Below, piece after piece: positions 43,744 to 53,571 of a DNA stretch of 64,000 nucleotides. Made by a program: the position numbers and the translations under genes. The stretch is from assembly GCA_049975425.1 (NCBI GenBank), contig JBNGDI010000013.1:12082-76081 (forward strand). Reading direction: 5' to 3'. Numbering within the stretch: the first letter of the stretch is position 1; each line of letters starts with the position of its first letter. Origin of the DNA: HyVt-105 sp049975425 (GTDB lineage: Bacteria; Bacteroidota; Bacteroidia; Bacteroidales; VadinHA17). Below the pieces are notes generated by a model. The model was given only the letters and a program-made list of their open reading frames with translations. It was not told where the DNA came from and made no database searches.

Positions 43744-44884
43744 CTGCTGCCGGGTTAATACCCCACCATCGGTTGCTGAGCCCGGCGTTCCCCATGATGA
43801 TCTTCAGTACCCTCCATGAAGTATTTCTGATAAGATATTCATCGGGTATTTGCTCGTACTTCCTTTGTTGGTGTTCTTCCATCACCAGCCCAACAGAATC
43901 CATAACCACCTGGTAATCAAAGCCTGTAAGTATGATAGTCCCTGCATCCTGTGCTTCCGGTCTTTCCATAGAATGACGTATGGAAATAGCGGGGAAAGAA
44001 AGAATGGCCGATTCTTCGCTGATGGTTCCACTGTCACTCAGTGTACACAGGGCATTCATCTGAAGATTAACATAATCGCTGAATGCGAAAGGCTTGTGAA
44101 ACTGTATTCTTGAATCAATATCCGGTTCTTTGAGCCTGTCCAACTGTTTTCTGCTTCTCGGATGGGTTGATACAATGACAGGGACCTCATATTTTTCAGC
44201 CAGTCCGTTCAGGATACTCACAATGGCTTTCAGATGAACGGGATTATCAACATTCTCTTCCCGGTGGGTGGAAACGATAAAGTATTTCTTTCTTTCCAGT
44301 TTAAGTTGTGTAAGAATTTTTGACTTTCTGATCCGTGGAAGATTCTCATGAATCACTTCGTACATAGGCGATCCTGTAAGATAAATGCGCCTGTGCGGAA
44401 AGCCTTCAATCAGCAGATGCCTCCGGGCATGTTCTGTATATACCAGGTTAAAATCGGCAATATGATCCACCATACGCCGGTTGATCTCCTCGGGTACATT
44501 CATATCAAAGCACCGGTTACCCGCCTCCATATGAAACACAGGAATTCTCAATCGCTTTGCGATCAATGCGGCAACAGAGCTGTTGGTATCCCCCAGGATC
44601 AATACGGCATCAGGTTTCTCTTTTTTAAAAATTTCCTCGCTTTTTATAATGGTTTCTCCGTATACCCGTCCCAGCGAACCCGTATCCACTTCCAGAAAAT
44701 AGTCGGGCCTGCGAAGATCCAGGTCCTCAAAAAATATCTCATTCAGCTCATAATCATAATTCTGACCGGTATGGATGAATACCTGTGTCAGGTACCTGTC
44801 CAGCAGCTTAATGGTTGAACTCAGGCGGATGATTTCGGGCCGGGTACCGACGATGGTGGCGACTTTCAACTTTGATTTGCCCAT
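43736..44884 (-). CDS. capG: UDP-HexNAc 2-epimerase of the UDP-L-FucNAc pathway
   Basis: 382 residues of the non-hydrolysing UDP-GlcNAc 2-epimerase fold. Signatures are VATIVGTRPEIIRLS, FIHTGQNYDYELNEIFF, LILGDTNSSVAALIA, and FHMEAGNRCFDMNVPEE. The AGNRCFDMNVPEE form, rather than AGLRT, is typical of CapG/FnlC. These enzymes perform the last step to UDP-N-acetyl-L-fucosamine. The preceding two genes on the strand (44953 and 46165) are the CapF-type reductase and CapE-type dehydratase, completing the three-enzyme route. The downstream GT4 overlaps it by 8 bp. Confidence 0.9.
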   Translation of the reverse strand: MGKSKLKVATIVGTRPEIIRLSSTIKLLDRYLTQVFIHTGQNYDYELNEIFFEDLDLRRPDYFLEVDTGSLGRVYGETIIKSEEIFKKEKPDAVLILGDTNSSVAALIAKRLRIPVFHMEAGNRCFDMNVPEEINRRMVDHIADFNLVYTEHARRHLLIEGFPHRRIYLTGSPMYEVIHENLPRIRKSKILTQLKLERKKYFIVSTHREENVDNPVHLKAIVSILNGLAEKYEVPVIVSTHPRSRKQLDRLKEPDIDSRIQFHKPFAFSDYVNLQMNALCTLSDSGTISEESAILSFPAISIRHSMERPEAQDAGTIILTGFDYQVVMDSVGLVMEEHQQRKYEQIPDEYLIRNTSWRVLKIIMGNAGLSNRWWGINPAADE

Positions 44885-44952
44885 TATATTTGATTTTCAG
44901 GAAATTCTACGAAAACCGTATCTTTATTGTTTCAGGTTTGTATTTCGACATT

Positions 44953-46074
44953 TCAAATTTCTTCAAAATAGGTATCCGGATCTTCCGGATTATAAAATTC
45001 GTTTGTCCAGAACAGTGTCAGCAACTCGTCATTCCCGGTATTGGTTATATGGTGGGTGTGCCACACCGGAATGTCAATAAAAGAGGGCTTCTTTCCGTCC
45101 ACCGGATACTCAATGATCCGGTCCGTTCCGATCCTTCGAAGCCGGATCACAGCCCTGCCCCTGACCACGGCGAATCTTTCCAGTTTTCTGATATGAAAAT
45201 GATTGCCCCGTGTGATTCCCGGCCGGGTGGTGGAAAAAGAAAACTGACCCGGCGTGTTCGTTTTTAATATTTCAACAAATGACCCTCTATCATCAGCATG
45301 CTGAGTATAAGCCACCGGATAACGGGTTTCCGGGATAAAGGTGCGGAATGTATTGAACAGGGCCACTTCAAAATGGTTGTTCAATGGGGGAATGGTTCCG
45401 TTTTGCAGATACTTTTCTTCATATTTTTTCAAGGTTGACAGAATGTCACTGACCTTCCTTTCCGATGAAGCCGGTACTGAATACCTGGAAATAAGTCCTG
45501 TTCCCGGAGAAGCCGTAATTTGCCGGTAGATTTCTTCCACCAGTTCATGGATATAGATCAGTTTCAGTTCCCCGTCCACAATGATTTCCGGTGTTTCATG
45601 GTGAGTCAGCTGGTAACAGAATGTGGCCACCACGGAATTGTAAAAAGGTTGTCCGAATGGTCCGAAAACATTTGGAATGATTATCCCGGTAAATCGGGCA
45701 TTGCTTTTCTTGGCCCACTGTTCGAAGAGCATTCTGCCTTCCCGTTTCGACCTGCCATAGATATTGTCTTTCCCTTCCTGAATGGAGGATGCAAAGAGGA
45801 TATGCGGGGCAGAACCTGTTGCATCGCAGGCCCGGATCAGTTTATTAACCAGTTCAATGTTAGTATTATACAGTACCCGTTCATCTTCATGCCGGTTTAC
45901 AGCAGCCAGATGAACAATGGCATCACATTCCCTGACAAAATCCTCAAGCTTATTCCCGGAAGTAAAATATTCATCCCGGAAAGAAATCCGGGTGATGTCT
46001 TCTTTCAGTCCAAGGTAATGGTATAAATGACTTCCGATAAACCCGGACTGTCCGGTGATTCCAACCTTAATCAT
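44953..46074 (-). CDS. capF: CapF-type SDR/cupin bifunctional enzyme
   Basis: 373 residues. The N-terminal SDR part has the nucleotide motif GITGQSGFIGSHLYHYLGL (about 4-22), AIVHLAAVNRHEDE, and the YGRSKREGRMLFE active-site Tyr-Lys. The C-terminal ~120 residues form a cupin (PGITRGNHFHIRKLERFAVV, HTHHITNTGNDELLTLFWTN) with metal-binding His. This fusion is characteristic of CapF/FnlB, in which the cupin C3-epimerises and the SDR reduces to UDP-N-acetyl-6-deoxy-L-talosamine. It lies between the CapE and CapG genes on one strand, spaced 90 and 68 bp, which strongly supports UDP-L-FucNAc synthesis. Confidence 0.92.
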   Translation of the reverse strand: MIKVGITGQSGFIGSHLYHYLGLKEDITRISFRDEYFTSGNKLEDFVRECDAIVHLAAVNRHEDERVLYNTNIELVNKLIRACDATGSAPHILFASSIQEGKDNIYGRSKREGRMLFEQWAKKSNARFTGIIIPNVFGPFGQPFYNSVVATFCYQLTHHETPEIIVDGELKLIYIHELVEEIYRQITASPGTGLISRYSVPASSERKVSDILSTLKKYEEKYLQNGTIPPLNNHFEVALFNTFRTFIPETRYPVAYTQHADDRGSFVEILKTNTPGQFSFSTTRPGITRGNHFHIRKLERFAVVRGRAVIRLRRIGTDRIIEYPVDGKKPSFIDIPVWHTHHITNTGNDELLTLFWTNEFYNPEDPDTYFEEI

Positions 46075-46164
46075 ATCCTGATCATGTTAAATTCATTTTT
46101 TTTATCACGATCTGTTCATCTGTTAGAAATGATAGCAATCGATTTCAGAAGCATCTGCCCTTCC

Positions 46165-47181
46165 TTACTGTACATCATTCTGAATCAAATCCAACGTTAA
46201 TAACAAATCTTTCGTTTCTTCGACATTGAGCCGGTATGTGTTGTGTGAATGATAATCCGCCACCTTTGAGATATCCTGTTCACCGATGGAGAAATACCTT
46301 TCATAATTCAGATCCCGGGTATCGGCAGGAATGCGGAAGTAATTTCCCAGGTCTTCCGCCTTGGCCATCTCTTCCCGGTTCACCAGGGTTTCGTAGAGTT
46401 TTTCTCCGTGCCGGGTTCCGATAATCTTTACAGGATTTTTAGCATGATAAATATCCTTTAAGGCCTGCACCAGTGTTTCAATGGTTGCGGCGGGGGCTTT
46501 CTGAACGAACATATCCCCCGGCCTGGCATGTTCGAATGCATATAAAACCAGGTCGACCGCACCCTCCAGACTCATCATGAACCGTGTCATACCGGGATCG
46601 GTTACTGTAAGGGGTTTCCCATCTTTGATCTGCTGGATAAAAAGCGGTATCACCGATCCACGGCTGCCCATGACGTTTCCATAACGTGTACCGCACAGGA
46701 CCGGCTCTTCAAGATTTCTTGACCGGGCAATCATGACTTTTTCCATCAATGCCTTGGAAAGCCCCATGGCATTGATGGGGTAAACGGCTTTATCCGTACT
46801 GAGTATGATGACCTTCTTCACCCGGTTTTTTATGGCGGCCTCAATCACATTTTCTGCTCCCAGCACATTGGTTCTTACCGCCTCCACGGGGAAAAACTCA
46901 CAGGAAGGAACCTGCTTCAGCGCTGCGGCATGAAATACATAATCCACCCCGGCAACCACCGTTTCCACAGACCGGTAGTCCCTCACATCCCCGATATAGA
47001 ATTTCACCCTGGGATTTTTCAGTTTATTCCTCAGGTCGTCCTGTTTTTTTTCGTCCCGGCTGAAAATCCGGATTTCCTTGAGATCTGAATGAATAAAACG
47101 ATTCAGCACCGCATTGCCAAACGAGCCGGTACCGCCTGTGATTAAAAGGATTTTGTCTTTAAATAGCTTTACATTTCCCAT
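46165..47181 (-). CDS. capE: UDP-GlcNAc 4,6-dehydratase/5-epimerase
   Basis: 338 residues of the short-chain dehydrogenase type. Motifs: LLITGGTGSFGNAVLNRFI (NAD-binding), IFSRDEKKQDDLRNKL, VFHAAALKQVPSCEFFP, LSTDKAVYPINAMGLSKAL (catalytic Lys), and TRYGNVMGSRGSVIPLF. The AALKQVPSCEFFP and CxTRYGNV motifs are typical of CapE/WbjB/FnlA, the inverting dehydratase that opens the UDP-L-FucNAc route. It is the first gene of the three-gene Cap set on the minus strand and follows a GT4 gene by 13 bp. Confidence 0.93.
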   Translation of the reverse strand: MGNVKLFKDKILLITGGTGSFGNAVLNRFIHSDLKEIRIFSRDEKKQDDLRNKLKNPRVKFYIGDVRDYRSVETVVAGVDYVFHAAALKQVPSCEFFPVEAVRTNVLGAENVIEAAIKNRVKKVIILSTDKAVYPINAMGLSKALMEKVMIARSRNLEEPVLCGTRYGNVMGSRGSVIPLFIQQIKDGKPLTVTDPGMTRFMMSLEGAVDLVLYAFEHARPGDMFVQKAPAATIETLVQALKDIYHAKNPVKIIGTRHGEKLYETLVNREEMAKAEDLGNYFRIPADTRDLNYERYFSIGEQDISKVADYHSHNTYRLNVEETKDLLLTLDLIQNDVQ

Positions 47182-47194
47182 AATATATTCTCAA

Positions 47195-48430
47195 TTAATC
47201 ATCATTTACAATCGTGTCATATACTTTTATCAATGTGTCTATTATTTTTTCAGGATCATGCCTTTTGATTGCCTCGCTCCTAGCATTTTTTCCAATATTC
47301 ACCGCATATTCATGATTTTCATACAATTTTATAATCATTCCGGCTAGAGAATATGGATCGCCTTCCTGAATCAATATTCCAGTTTTATTATTGCTAATAA
47401 TAGAGTTTAAACCACCAACAAACATCGCTATTACAGGCATACCCAACAACATTGCCTCACAAACAGAGTTGGAACTATTTTCAATATGTGATGGATGAAC
47501 AAACATGTCAGAATTGAGCAGATAATTAATGATTGATAAAGAATCTAACCTTCCGAGCAAGTAAATATTATCCGGGTACTTTTTTTTATATTTCTTTTTT
47601 AGAATTCTTACTGACTGACTTTCTGATGTTAACCCAACTATATTCCATTCAATGTTATACCTGCACTCTTTTTCAAGAAATTGTATAGTTTCAACTATTG
47701 TCTCAAGACCTTTATATGGCGCGTCCCTAAGAATACTAATAATTTTAATCTTTCCCTTTGTGCTGTGATAGTTCCACTGATACTTAAAAAACTCTTCACG
47801 AAGCATTTCATCACAATGGAAATATTTTGCTGTTGGCGAAAATAGTTCAATTATGAGTTTATCTAAATTTGTTCTTCCAATAAAATAGTTAATATTTTTT
47901 AATAAAAACTTCTCATTTTCCATACGAAAAAATCCTTTTTGATAATCATGGTAAAATGTTTCTCTTAAAATTGTTGCTTTTAAAGAAGAATATTTACATG
48001 CATCTACTTTACTTATGCCAGCAAACCATTTCTTGTGAATACAATGATAAATACCCTGTAAGTGCAACAAAATGGGCAAATTAGTAACCTGACAAATTGA
48101 TGTCCAGTCATGTTCACTACCAAATACCTGGATAATTTGAGGTTTTACTAATTCTATTGCTTTATAATAATCTTTTATAGAGGTAGTCTCTGATATACTA
48201 AAGATTTTCCTCACGTTTTTAATAAACCATACAGGCTGCTTATTAGGCAGTTGCAAACTGACCAAGTTCTCAAATTTTTCAATTTTCAGTTTATTAACAT
48301 TCTGTTCACTTGCATAATATAAGTCTATATCATGCCGTTTGGATAAGGACCTAGCAGCATCTATAATCCAACTTCCACCACCCTTAATTCCGGAACTTAG
48401 CGGTGCAGGGCTAAACCATAGTATCTTCAT
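47195..48430 (-). CDS. GT4 family glycosyltransferase
   Basis: 411 residues. The N-terminus has WFSPAPLSSGIKGGGSWIID (glycine loop, about residues 5-24). The C-terminal half has IKIISILRDAPYKGLETIV and VHPSHIENSSNSVCEAMLLG with the E-x7-E pair. The gene is markedly AT-rich and rich in Ile, Lys and Asn codons, like the flippase and polymerase genes that follow upstream on the strand. It is probably part of the variable, horizontally acquired core of the locus. Donor unknown. It ends 13 bp before the CapE gene. Confidence 0.88.
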   Translation of the reverse strand: MKILWFSPAPLSSGIKGGGSWIIDAARSLSKRHDIDLYYASEQNVNKLKIEKFENLVSLQLPNKQPVWFIKNVRKIFSISETTSIKDYYKAIELVKPQIIQVFGSEHDWTSICQVTNLPILLHLQGIYHCIHKKWFAGISKVDACKYSSLKATILRETFYHDYQKGFFRMENEKFLLKNINYFIGRTNLDKLIIELFSPTAKYFHCDEMLREEFFKYQWNYHSTKGKIKIISILRDAPYKGLETIVETIQFLEKECRYNIEWNIVGLTSESQSVRILKKKYKKKYPDNIYLLGRLDSLSIINYLLNSDMFVHPSHIENSSNSVCEAMLLGMPVIAMFVGGLNSIISNNKTGILIQEGDPYSLAGMIIKLYENHEYAVNIGKNARSEAIKRHDPEKIIDTLIKVYDTIVNDD

Positions 48431-48503
48431 CCGTTGTCCTATAATTAAAAAGAGTTACACATAATAATTATTACAAAAAATGAATCTTAGGTTCTATAAT
48501 GTT

Positions 48504-49892
48504 TCATTTATTCCAAATGCCTCTTGCTTTATTATGTATTATTTTATGGTATTGAATGGGAGTAAGAAAGATACCATAAAAATTGCTAATAATTGAGGCA
48601 AGGACGATACTAACTAAACCAAGTTCAAATACTTTAATAAAAATAATTGCCGAAACAATAAACAGCAGTGCGCCAACAGATGAACCAATTATTTGCAAAA
48701 CAATTTTACCTGTACCATTAATAAACATATTGAATATTCCGCCGAAAGTATAAGTAACAAAATATATTAAGAAGCAAAAGGAAAGCAAAAATGGAATCTC
48801 AATTTTATCCCCGACCCAAAACAAGTAAAAAGGCTTGGATAGAAGTAACATAATAAAACCAACTGCAACTAAAATCACCCAAACAGTTAAAAGATTTTTA
48901 ATTGTAGTTTTGATCCATTGTATATCTTGTTTAACATAGGCTTCTGTAAATGCAGACCAATATGGAATAATGATTATAGTAAATAACATATCAATTATTG
49001 AAAAATATCTATGCGCAATATGATATGGTGTTACTTCAGCTGGACCAAAAAATTGAGCAATTATTATACTACTTGACTGAAAGATAATTACTCCAGCAAT
49101 ACGTATGATAAAAAATTTCACACCAAGATTTAACAGATCTTTTACATATCTAAATTCTATAAATTTAATGGAGGGTGCAATTGATTTATAATCTCGTTTG
49201 AAAAAAAATATATTCCCAAAAAGCAATACAATAACCGGACAAGCACTTAATGCAATACCAATATATATCAAAGATCCTTTTGTAGTTTTGGTAAGTATAT
49301 AAATAATTACTAATGCAATTAATTGCCCCAATGGTGCAAAAAGATTGTTAATTGCCGGTCGTTGATCTGCAAGTAATACGTTACCAATTATACGCAAGAC
49401 GAACCTCATAAAAAACAATCCAAATATTATGTATGCAAGAATTGTCAATTCTTTACCTAATTCAGGATCAGTATTTAGAATAACTGTCCAATTAATAAAT
49501 TGATTTGATATAAAAAAAATAACGGATACTGATATGGCAATGATTATTAATAAGGCATAAGTTGTACTAACATATGATTTTGCCAAAGCAGTATCCTTTA
49601 TTGCAAGTGATTCTGCCAACTTATTTCTTAAACCACTTCCCAAACCAAATTCAAAAAATGTAAACCATGTAAGAAATGAGGAAATAGTTAACCAGATACC
49701 GTACCTTGTTTGATCCAGATAGTTTAATGTGATTGGTACAATTAGAAAACTAATTGCCAGACTAAATCCCTTAATAAAAAAAGAAGCAATTATGTTTTTT
49801 CTTGCCTTTACTGAACGTATATGACCAGTATTGATGCGATAAAACAAATTGGCATATAATTTTTTCAGATTACTTTTCAATTTCTTTATCAT
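48504..49892 (-). CDS. Wzx-type polysaccharide flippase (MATE/MVF-like)
   Basis: 462 residues with about twelve to fourteen hydrophobic helices. The first is SFFIKGFSLAISFLIVPITL with LNYLDQTRYGIWLTISSFLTW, the classic start of polysaccharide-transporter flippases. Wzx flips the lipid-linked repeat unit across the inner membrane. It overlaps the polymerase gene upstream by 23 bp. Base composition is very AT-rich. Confidence is high on the family, but the substrate specificity is unknown. Confidence 0.9.
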   Translation of the reverse strand: MIKKLKSNLKKLYANLFYRINTGHIRSVKARKNIIASFFIKGFSLAISFLIVPITLNYLDQTRYGIWLTISSFLTWFTFFEFGLGSGLRNKLAESLAIKDTALAKSYVSTTYALLIIIAISVSVIFFISNQFINWTVILNTDPELGKELTILAYIIFGLFFMRFVLRIIGNVLLADQRPAINNLFAPLGQLIALVIIYILTKTTKGSLIYIGIALSACPVIVLLFGNIFFFKRDYKSIAPSIKFIEFRYVKDLLNLGVKFFIIRIAGVIIFQSSSIIIAQFFGPAEVTPYHIAHRYFSIIDMLFTIIIIPYWSAFTEAYVKQDIQWIKTTIKNLLTVWVILVAVGFIMLLLSKPFYLFWVGDKIEIPFLLSFCFLIYFVTYTFGGIFNMFINGTGKIVLQIIGSSVGALLFIVSAIIFIKVFELGLVSIVLASIISNFYGIFLTPIQYHKIIHNKARGIWNK

Positions 49893-51075
49893 TTATATAT
49901 TTATCAACTATAAATGCCAATAATAAGCCATAATGATAAAATCCGAAGTTTGTCCCAGTAAGATTTGTAAACAAAATACACAGGAAGGCAAATAAAGTTC
50001 CATAATACATGGTTTCTTTTGATGTTTTATATAATTTAATTCCCAAATCATATAAAAACCAAACTAGAAATATTGTACCAACAATGCCGAACGCAAAAAG
50101 GTGAGATAGGTAACCAACATGAATATGAGAGCTCCTTCCCCTTATGGCCCATAATAAATCCTGAGTTACCAATTCACCAGTTCCGAAGAATGGGTTTTTA
50201 GGGAAGAATTCAAGGAATAGTTCAACGGCAAGTAATCTAGTTGATGCTGTCTTACTGAATAAACGTTCCTGAATAAATGTATTAACATCAAAGCCAATTA
50301 TCTGTGCAAAATATAAGAACCCAATAAATGAAGTGAAAAGGATTATTGATATTTTAATTACCTTGCTGATATTCATTCCATTAACCAATGGATATTGGAT
50401 AATAATTAATAAAAAGTTTACATAGAGATATCTTGATTTATTGGCAAAAACAACAAATCCGGCCATCAGAAGCCAGGTAATATTCAATTTTTTTTTCAGG
50501 TATAAATAATAACCAATAATAATAGAGATAATGGGTATAAAAGAATTGCCAACCTCAGTTGTCGACAAATATCCAAATATAGAATTTAAACGTAATTCAT
50601 ATTGACCCCTCCCCATGTATGCTAGTTTTATTTTTTCAGGCATTAAAAAATATGGATCAACAAAAAACTGGATAATAGATACAATAAAAGCGATAATAAT
50701 AGTTGCTTTAAATATTATGAGGATTGTTTTAATAAATTTTTCATCAAAAAATGTATTTTCAATCAAAAATAAATAGGCAAGAGTATGTAACCATTTGCTT
50801 CTGAAAATATATAGAAATATTTCTTGCCCCCCTAAATTAACAAAAGTACCATTTATAATATCCCATACTAAATAATAAAGACTTAGCAATAATAATGGAA
50901 GAAAATATTTTGGTATCAGATACTTATCACTAGAATAAACGAATATAATAACTAGTAAAATTCCAATTGTGCCAAAGAGATTAGGAAAGTCAATACCAAT
51001 AAATTCACTAAAAACTATTTCAATATAGGGGAAAAAAGCCAAAACAATAAAATAATATCGTTTAATAACATTCAT
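49870..51075 (-). CDS. Wzy/O-antigen-ligase-like membrane protein
   Basis: 401 residues with about ten to eleven helices. It has a large periplasmic loop with the sequence RLFSKTASTRLLAVELFLEF (about residue 270), followed by NPFFGTGELVTQDLL, the region that in O-antigen polymerase/ligase proteins (Wzy_C) includes the conserved Arg and the GxG motif. It probably polymerises repeat units at the periplasmic face. It overlaps the flippase by 23 bp and follows the Wzc-like gene on the same strand after 40 bp, the usual order for capsule loci. The composition is AT-rich. No chemical linkage can be inferred. Confidence 0.83.
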   Translation of the reverse strand: MNVIKRYYFIVLAFFPYIEIVFSEFIGIDFPNLFGTIGILLVIIFVYSSDKYLIPKYFLPLLLLSLYYLVWDIINGTFVNLGGQEIFLYIFRSKWLHTLAYLFLIENTFFDEKFIKTILIIFKATIIIAFIVSIIQFFVDPYFLMPEKIKLAYMGRGQYELRLNSIFGYLSTTEVGNSFIPIISIIIGYYLYLKKKLNITWLLMAGFVVFANKSRYLYVNFLLIIIQYPLVNGMNISKVIKISIILFTSFIGFLYFAQIIGFDVNTFIQERLFSKTASTRLLAVELFLEFFPKNPFFGTGELVTQDLLWAIRGRSSHIHVGYLSHLFAFGIVGTIFLVWFLYDLGIKLYKTSKETMYYGTLFAFLCILFTNLTGTNFGFYHYGLLLAFIVDKYINDKEIEK

Positions 51076-51115
51076 TGAAATATGCTCCCCCTATTAGAAA
51101 TATGTCTATCTTTAA

Positions 51116-53494
51116 TTACTTATAATACAAATGCGTATACTTAATATCTGCCTTCGGCACTTTATCGTCGTTGTATACCAGATAAAGGTTTTCAATATTC
51201 TTCTGGCGGATTTCCCGGAGACTTTCCATGAATAGTTTCTTCCGGGTGTAATCGTTTCTGACTACGATTAAATTAACATCTGAATGCTTCATCAGAACAA
51301 AAGCATCGGGGATAAATCCTACCGGAGGAGAATCAATGATAATGCAATCAAAAGTCTCTCTCAGGATTTCGAAAAGACCGGCCGTTCTGTCTGAAGATAT
51401 TAATTCCAGAGGATTGGGCGGTATAGCACCGGCAGTAATGAGCGACAGATTTTCCACCGGCGTTTGAATCAGAATGTCCTCCAACCTGGCTTCGCCGATC
51501 AGAAAAGAGCTCAAACCCAGAAATGTCTCTTCACTCAGTTCTTTGTACAACATGCTCGGTTTGCGCAGGTCGAATCCAAGTACAATGGTTTTACGCCCGT
51601 TCTTTGCAAAGGCAGAACCCAGATTGAGTGATATAAATGATTTGCCCTCCCGGCTCATGGAGGAAGTCACCAGAAATACCTTCCTGCTCCGGTCTCCGGC
51701 AAAAAACTCAACACTGGTACGTAATGAACGGAAATTATCCGCAATACGCTCGTCTGTATTACCCATAAAAACCACCGATGAAGTATTCCGGTGGTGATAT
51801 ATTCTTCCGGCAAGATACAGACCGGTAGCCCTTTCCAGTTCTTCCCGGTCAACAATTTTGGTATTTAAAGCCTTTTTGGTCTGCACAAACACTACGGGAA
51901 AAAATAATCCGCAGATCACCGCCAGTAAATAGTTCTGCGTTTTTTTCGGCTTCACCTGCCCGGCAAATCGTGCATCTTCTATTACTTCACTGTCGGGCAA
52001 ATTGGATGCACTGGCAATCTGTGCTTCAGCTCTTTTTTCCAGCAGATAGGTATATACGGCATCGTTCAGCCTGAACCTCCTCTCAATACCCAGAAGCTGC
52101 CTCTGGGTTTGCGGCAGACTGTTGATCTCATACTGAAGCTGCTGGATCCGGCTGTTCAGATCTTCCAGTTGCAGCCTTGCCGTGGTAATATTGTAATTGA
52201 TGTTTTCCGAGATGGTGGCTTTCAGATTTTCGATCAGTATGTCCAGGGTCTGAACCCGTGGGCTCCGGGCCTGATTCGACTGTATCAGGGCATTCTTTTC
52301 TGAGTTGTAGGTGGTCAGTTCCTTGATCATGCTGTTCAGATTGGGATCATCAATCCCCATGGATGAAGGGGCAAGAAGGTTGTAAGAGTCTTTATTCACC
52401 GCAAAATAATCCTCCAGATGCTGGTAATACCTCGCCCTTCTTTCGAGTTCGGTCTTTTCGGTCTGTAACAATTGCAATTGCTGATAAAGCCGTGTCCCCT
52501 TCTCACCGATATCCATCACTTCATAATCCCTCCTGAAACGCTGGAGGCTTTCTTCCGTATAGGCAAGGGAATCGGTTATCTCGGCCAGCTGGGCATCGAT
52601 ATACTGTATCGTACTCATGGCCAGATGGTTCTTCTTGTCAAGGTTTTTTTGTAAATACTCCTGGGTCAGTCCGTTCAGAAAATCGATGGCCAGGCTCACA
52701 TTACTTGATTCAAAACTGATCTCAGCAATGGTCGTATTCAGATCTTTCGGCTCAACTTTCATGGCTGACCTGAACAAACCGGCAAGTTGCGCAATGTTAT
52801 TGAAAGAAAAATACAGGTCTTTCCCGTCATACAGACTGCTTTCGTAATTGGAGTTCAATAACACCCGGAATGAAAAATGATCCCCTTTCACTTCTTCTCC
52901 AAACCGGTATATTCCGCTGAATGAGAACTGACCCACCTGGTATAGTACCTTTTCATTCCGGTAATCATATATATCTACCTCACTTTCTTCGGCACTGATA
53001 TAAAACTCCTGCTCATTCCTGATGCTGACATAAAACAACACATTCACCGGTTGTCCGTGGGCTTCGTCGAAAATGACAGTAAAAGGTGAATTCCTGAATA
53101 TCTCAGTCATTGATGGAATCAACTGCAAGGGCAGCTTGTCCTCCTTGGAAAAGTAGCTTACATGAAAATTGTTGTTTCTGATCACCTCTTTAATCAGAGA
53201 GGTAGATTGCAGCAACAACAATTCATTGTTAAAGTCCATGCTTTCTTCAAAATAGGTCTGACCGGCAATGAATTCCGTTGAGGCAGACCGTTGATTTGCC
53301 CGATCTTTGAACAATATGGATGTACTTGCCCTGTATCTGGGTATAGTAAGAGCATTTACGGCAAAGGCAATAAAAAGGGCACCAGCCAGACTTGCCAGGA
53401 AAAGGTATCTGTTTCTTACAAATAAATTCACAATTTCCTGAATATCAATAAACTGATCCTGCTTTCCTGATTTCTGTTTTTCCATTTTTTCCAT
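51116..53494 (-). CDS. Wzc-like polysaccharide co-polymerase and tyrosine autokinase
   Basis: 792 residues. A cytoplasmic start with TM1 at about 34-55 (LFLASLAGALFIAFAVNALT) begins the Wzz domain. A periplasmic coiled-coil region (about 300-480) follows and ends with SLPQTQRQLLGIERRFRLND. TM2 is at about 519-540. The BY-kinase domain has SMSREGKSFISLNLGSAFA (Walker A, about residue 606), VLGFDLRKPSM (Walker A-prime) and CIIIDSPPVGFIPDA (Walker B). The C-terminal tail has a short Tyr cluster (KYTHLYYK). It controls chain length and couples to the Wza pore at 15430. It is the first gene of the minus-strand cluster and shares a 77-bp divergent region with the gene at 53572. Confidence 0.92.
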   Translation of the reverse strand: MEKMEKQKSGKQDQFIDIQEIVNLFVRNRYLFLASLAGALFIAFAVNALTIPRYRASTSILFKDRANQRSASTEFIAGQTYFEESMDFNNELLLLQSTSLIKEVIRNNNFHVSYFSKEDKLPLQLIPSMTEIFRNSPFTVIFDEAHGQPVNVLFYVSIRNEQEFYISAEESEVDIYDYRNEKVLYQVGQFSFSGIYRFGEEVKGDHFSFRVLLNSNYESSLYDGKDLYFSFNNIAQLAGLFRSAMKVEPKDLNTTIAEISFESSNVSLAIDFLNGLTQEYLQKNLDKKNHLAMSTIQYIDAQLAEITDSLAYTEESLQRFRRDYEVMDIGEKGTRLYQQLQLLQTEKTELERRARYYQHLEDYFAVNKDSYNLLAPSSMGIDDPNLNSMIKELTTYNSEKNALIQSNQARSPRVQTLDILIENLKATISENINYNITTARLQLEDLNSRIQQLQYEINSLPQTQRQLLGIERRFRLNDAVYTYLLEKRAEAQIASASNLPDSEVIEDARFAGQVKPKKTQNYLLAVICGLFFPVVFVQTKKALNTKIVDREELERATGLYLAGRIYHHRNTSSVVFMGNTDERIADNFRSLRTSVEFFAGDRSRKVFLVTSSMSREGKSFISLNLGSAFAKNGRKTIVLGFDLRKPSMLYKELSEETFLGLSSFLIGEARLEDILIQTPVENLSLITAGAIPPNPLELISSDRTAGLFEILRETFDCIIIDSPPVGFIPDAFVLMKHSDVNLIVVRNDYTRKKLFMESLREIRQKNIENLYLVYNDDKVPKADIKYTHLYYK

Positions 53495-53571
53495 CTTATT
53501 GAAACATGTTTTATTGAACAGAAACTTTTTGGGTACCTGTTGACGTATAATACAGTAAATACAAACAATTC

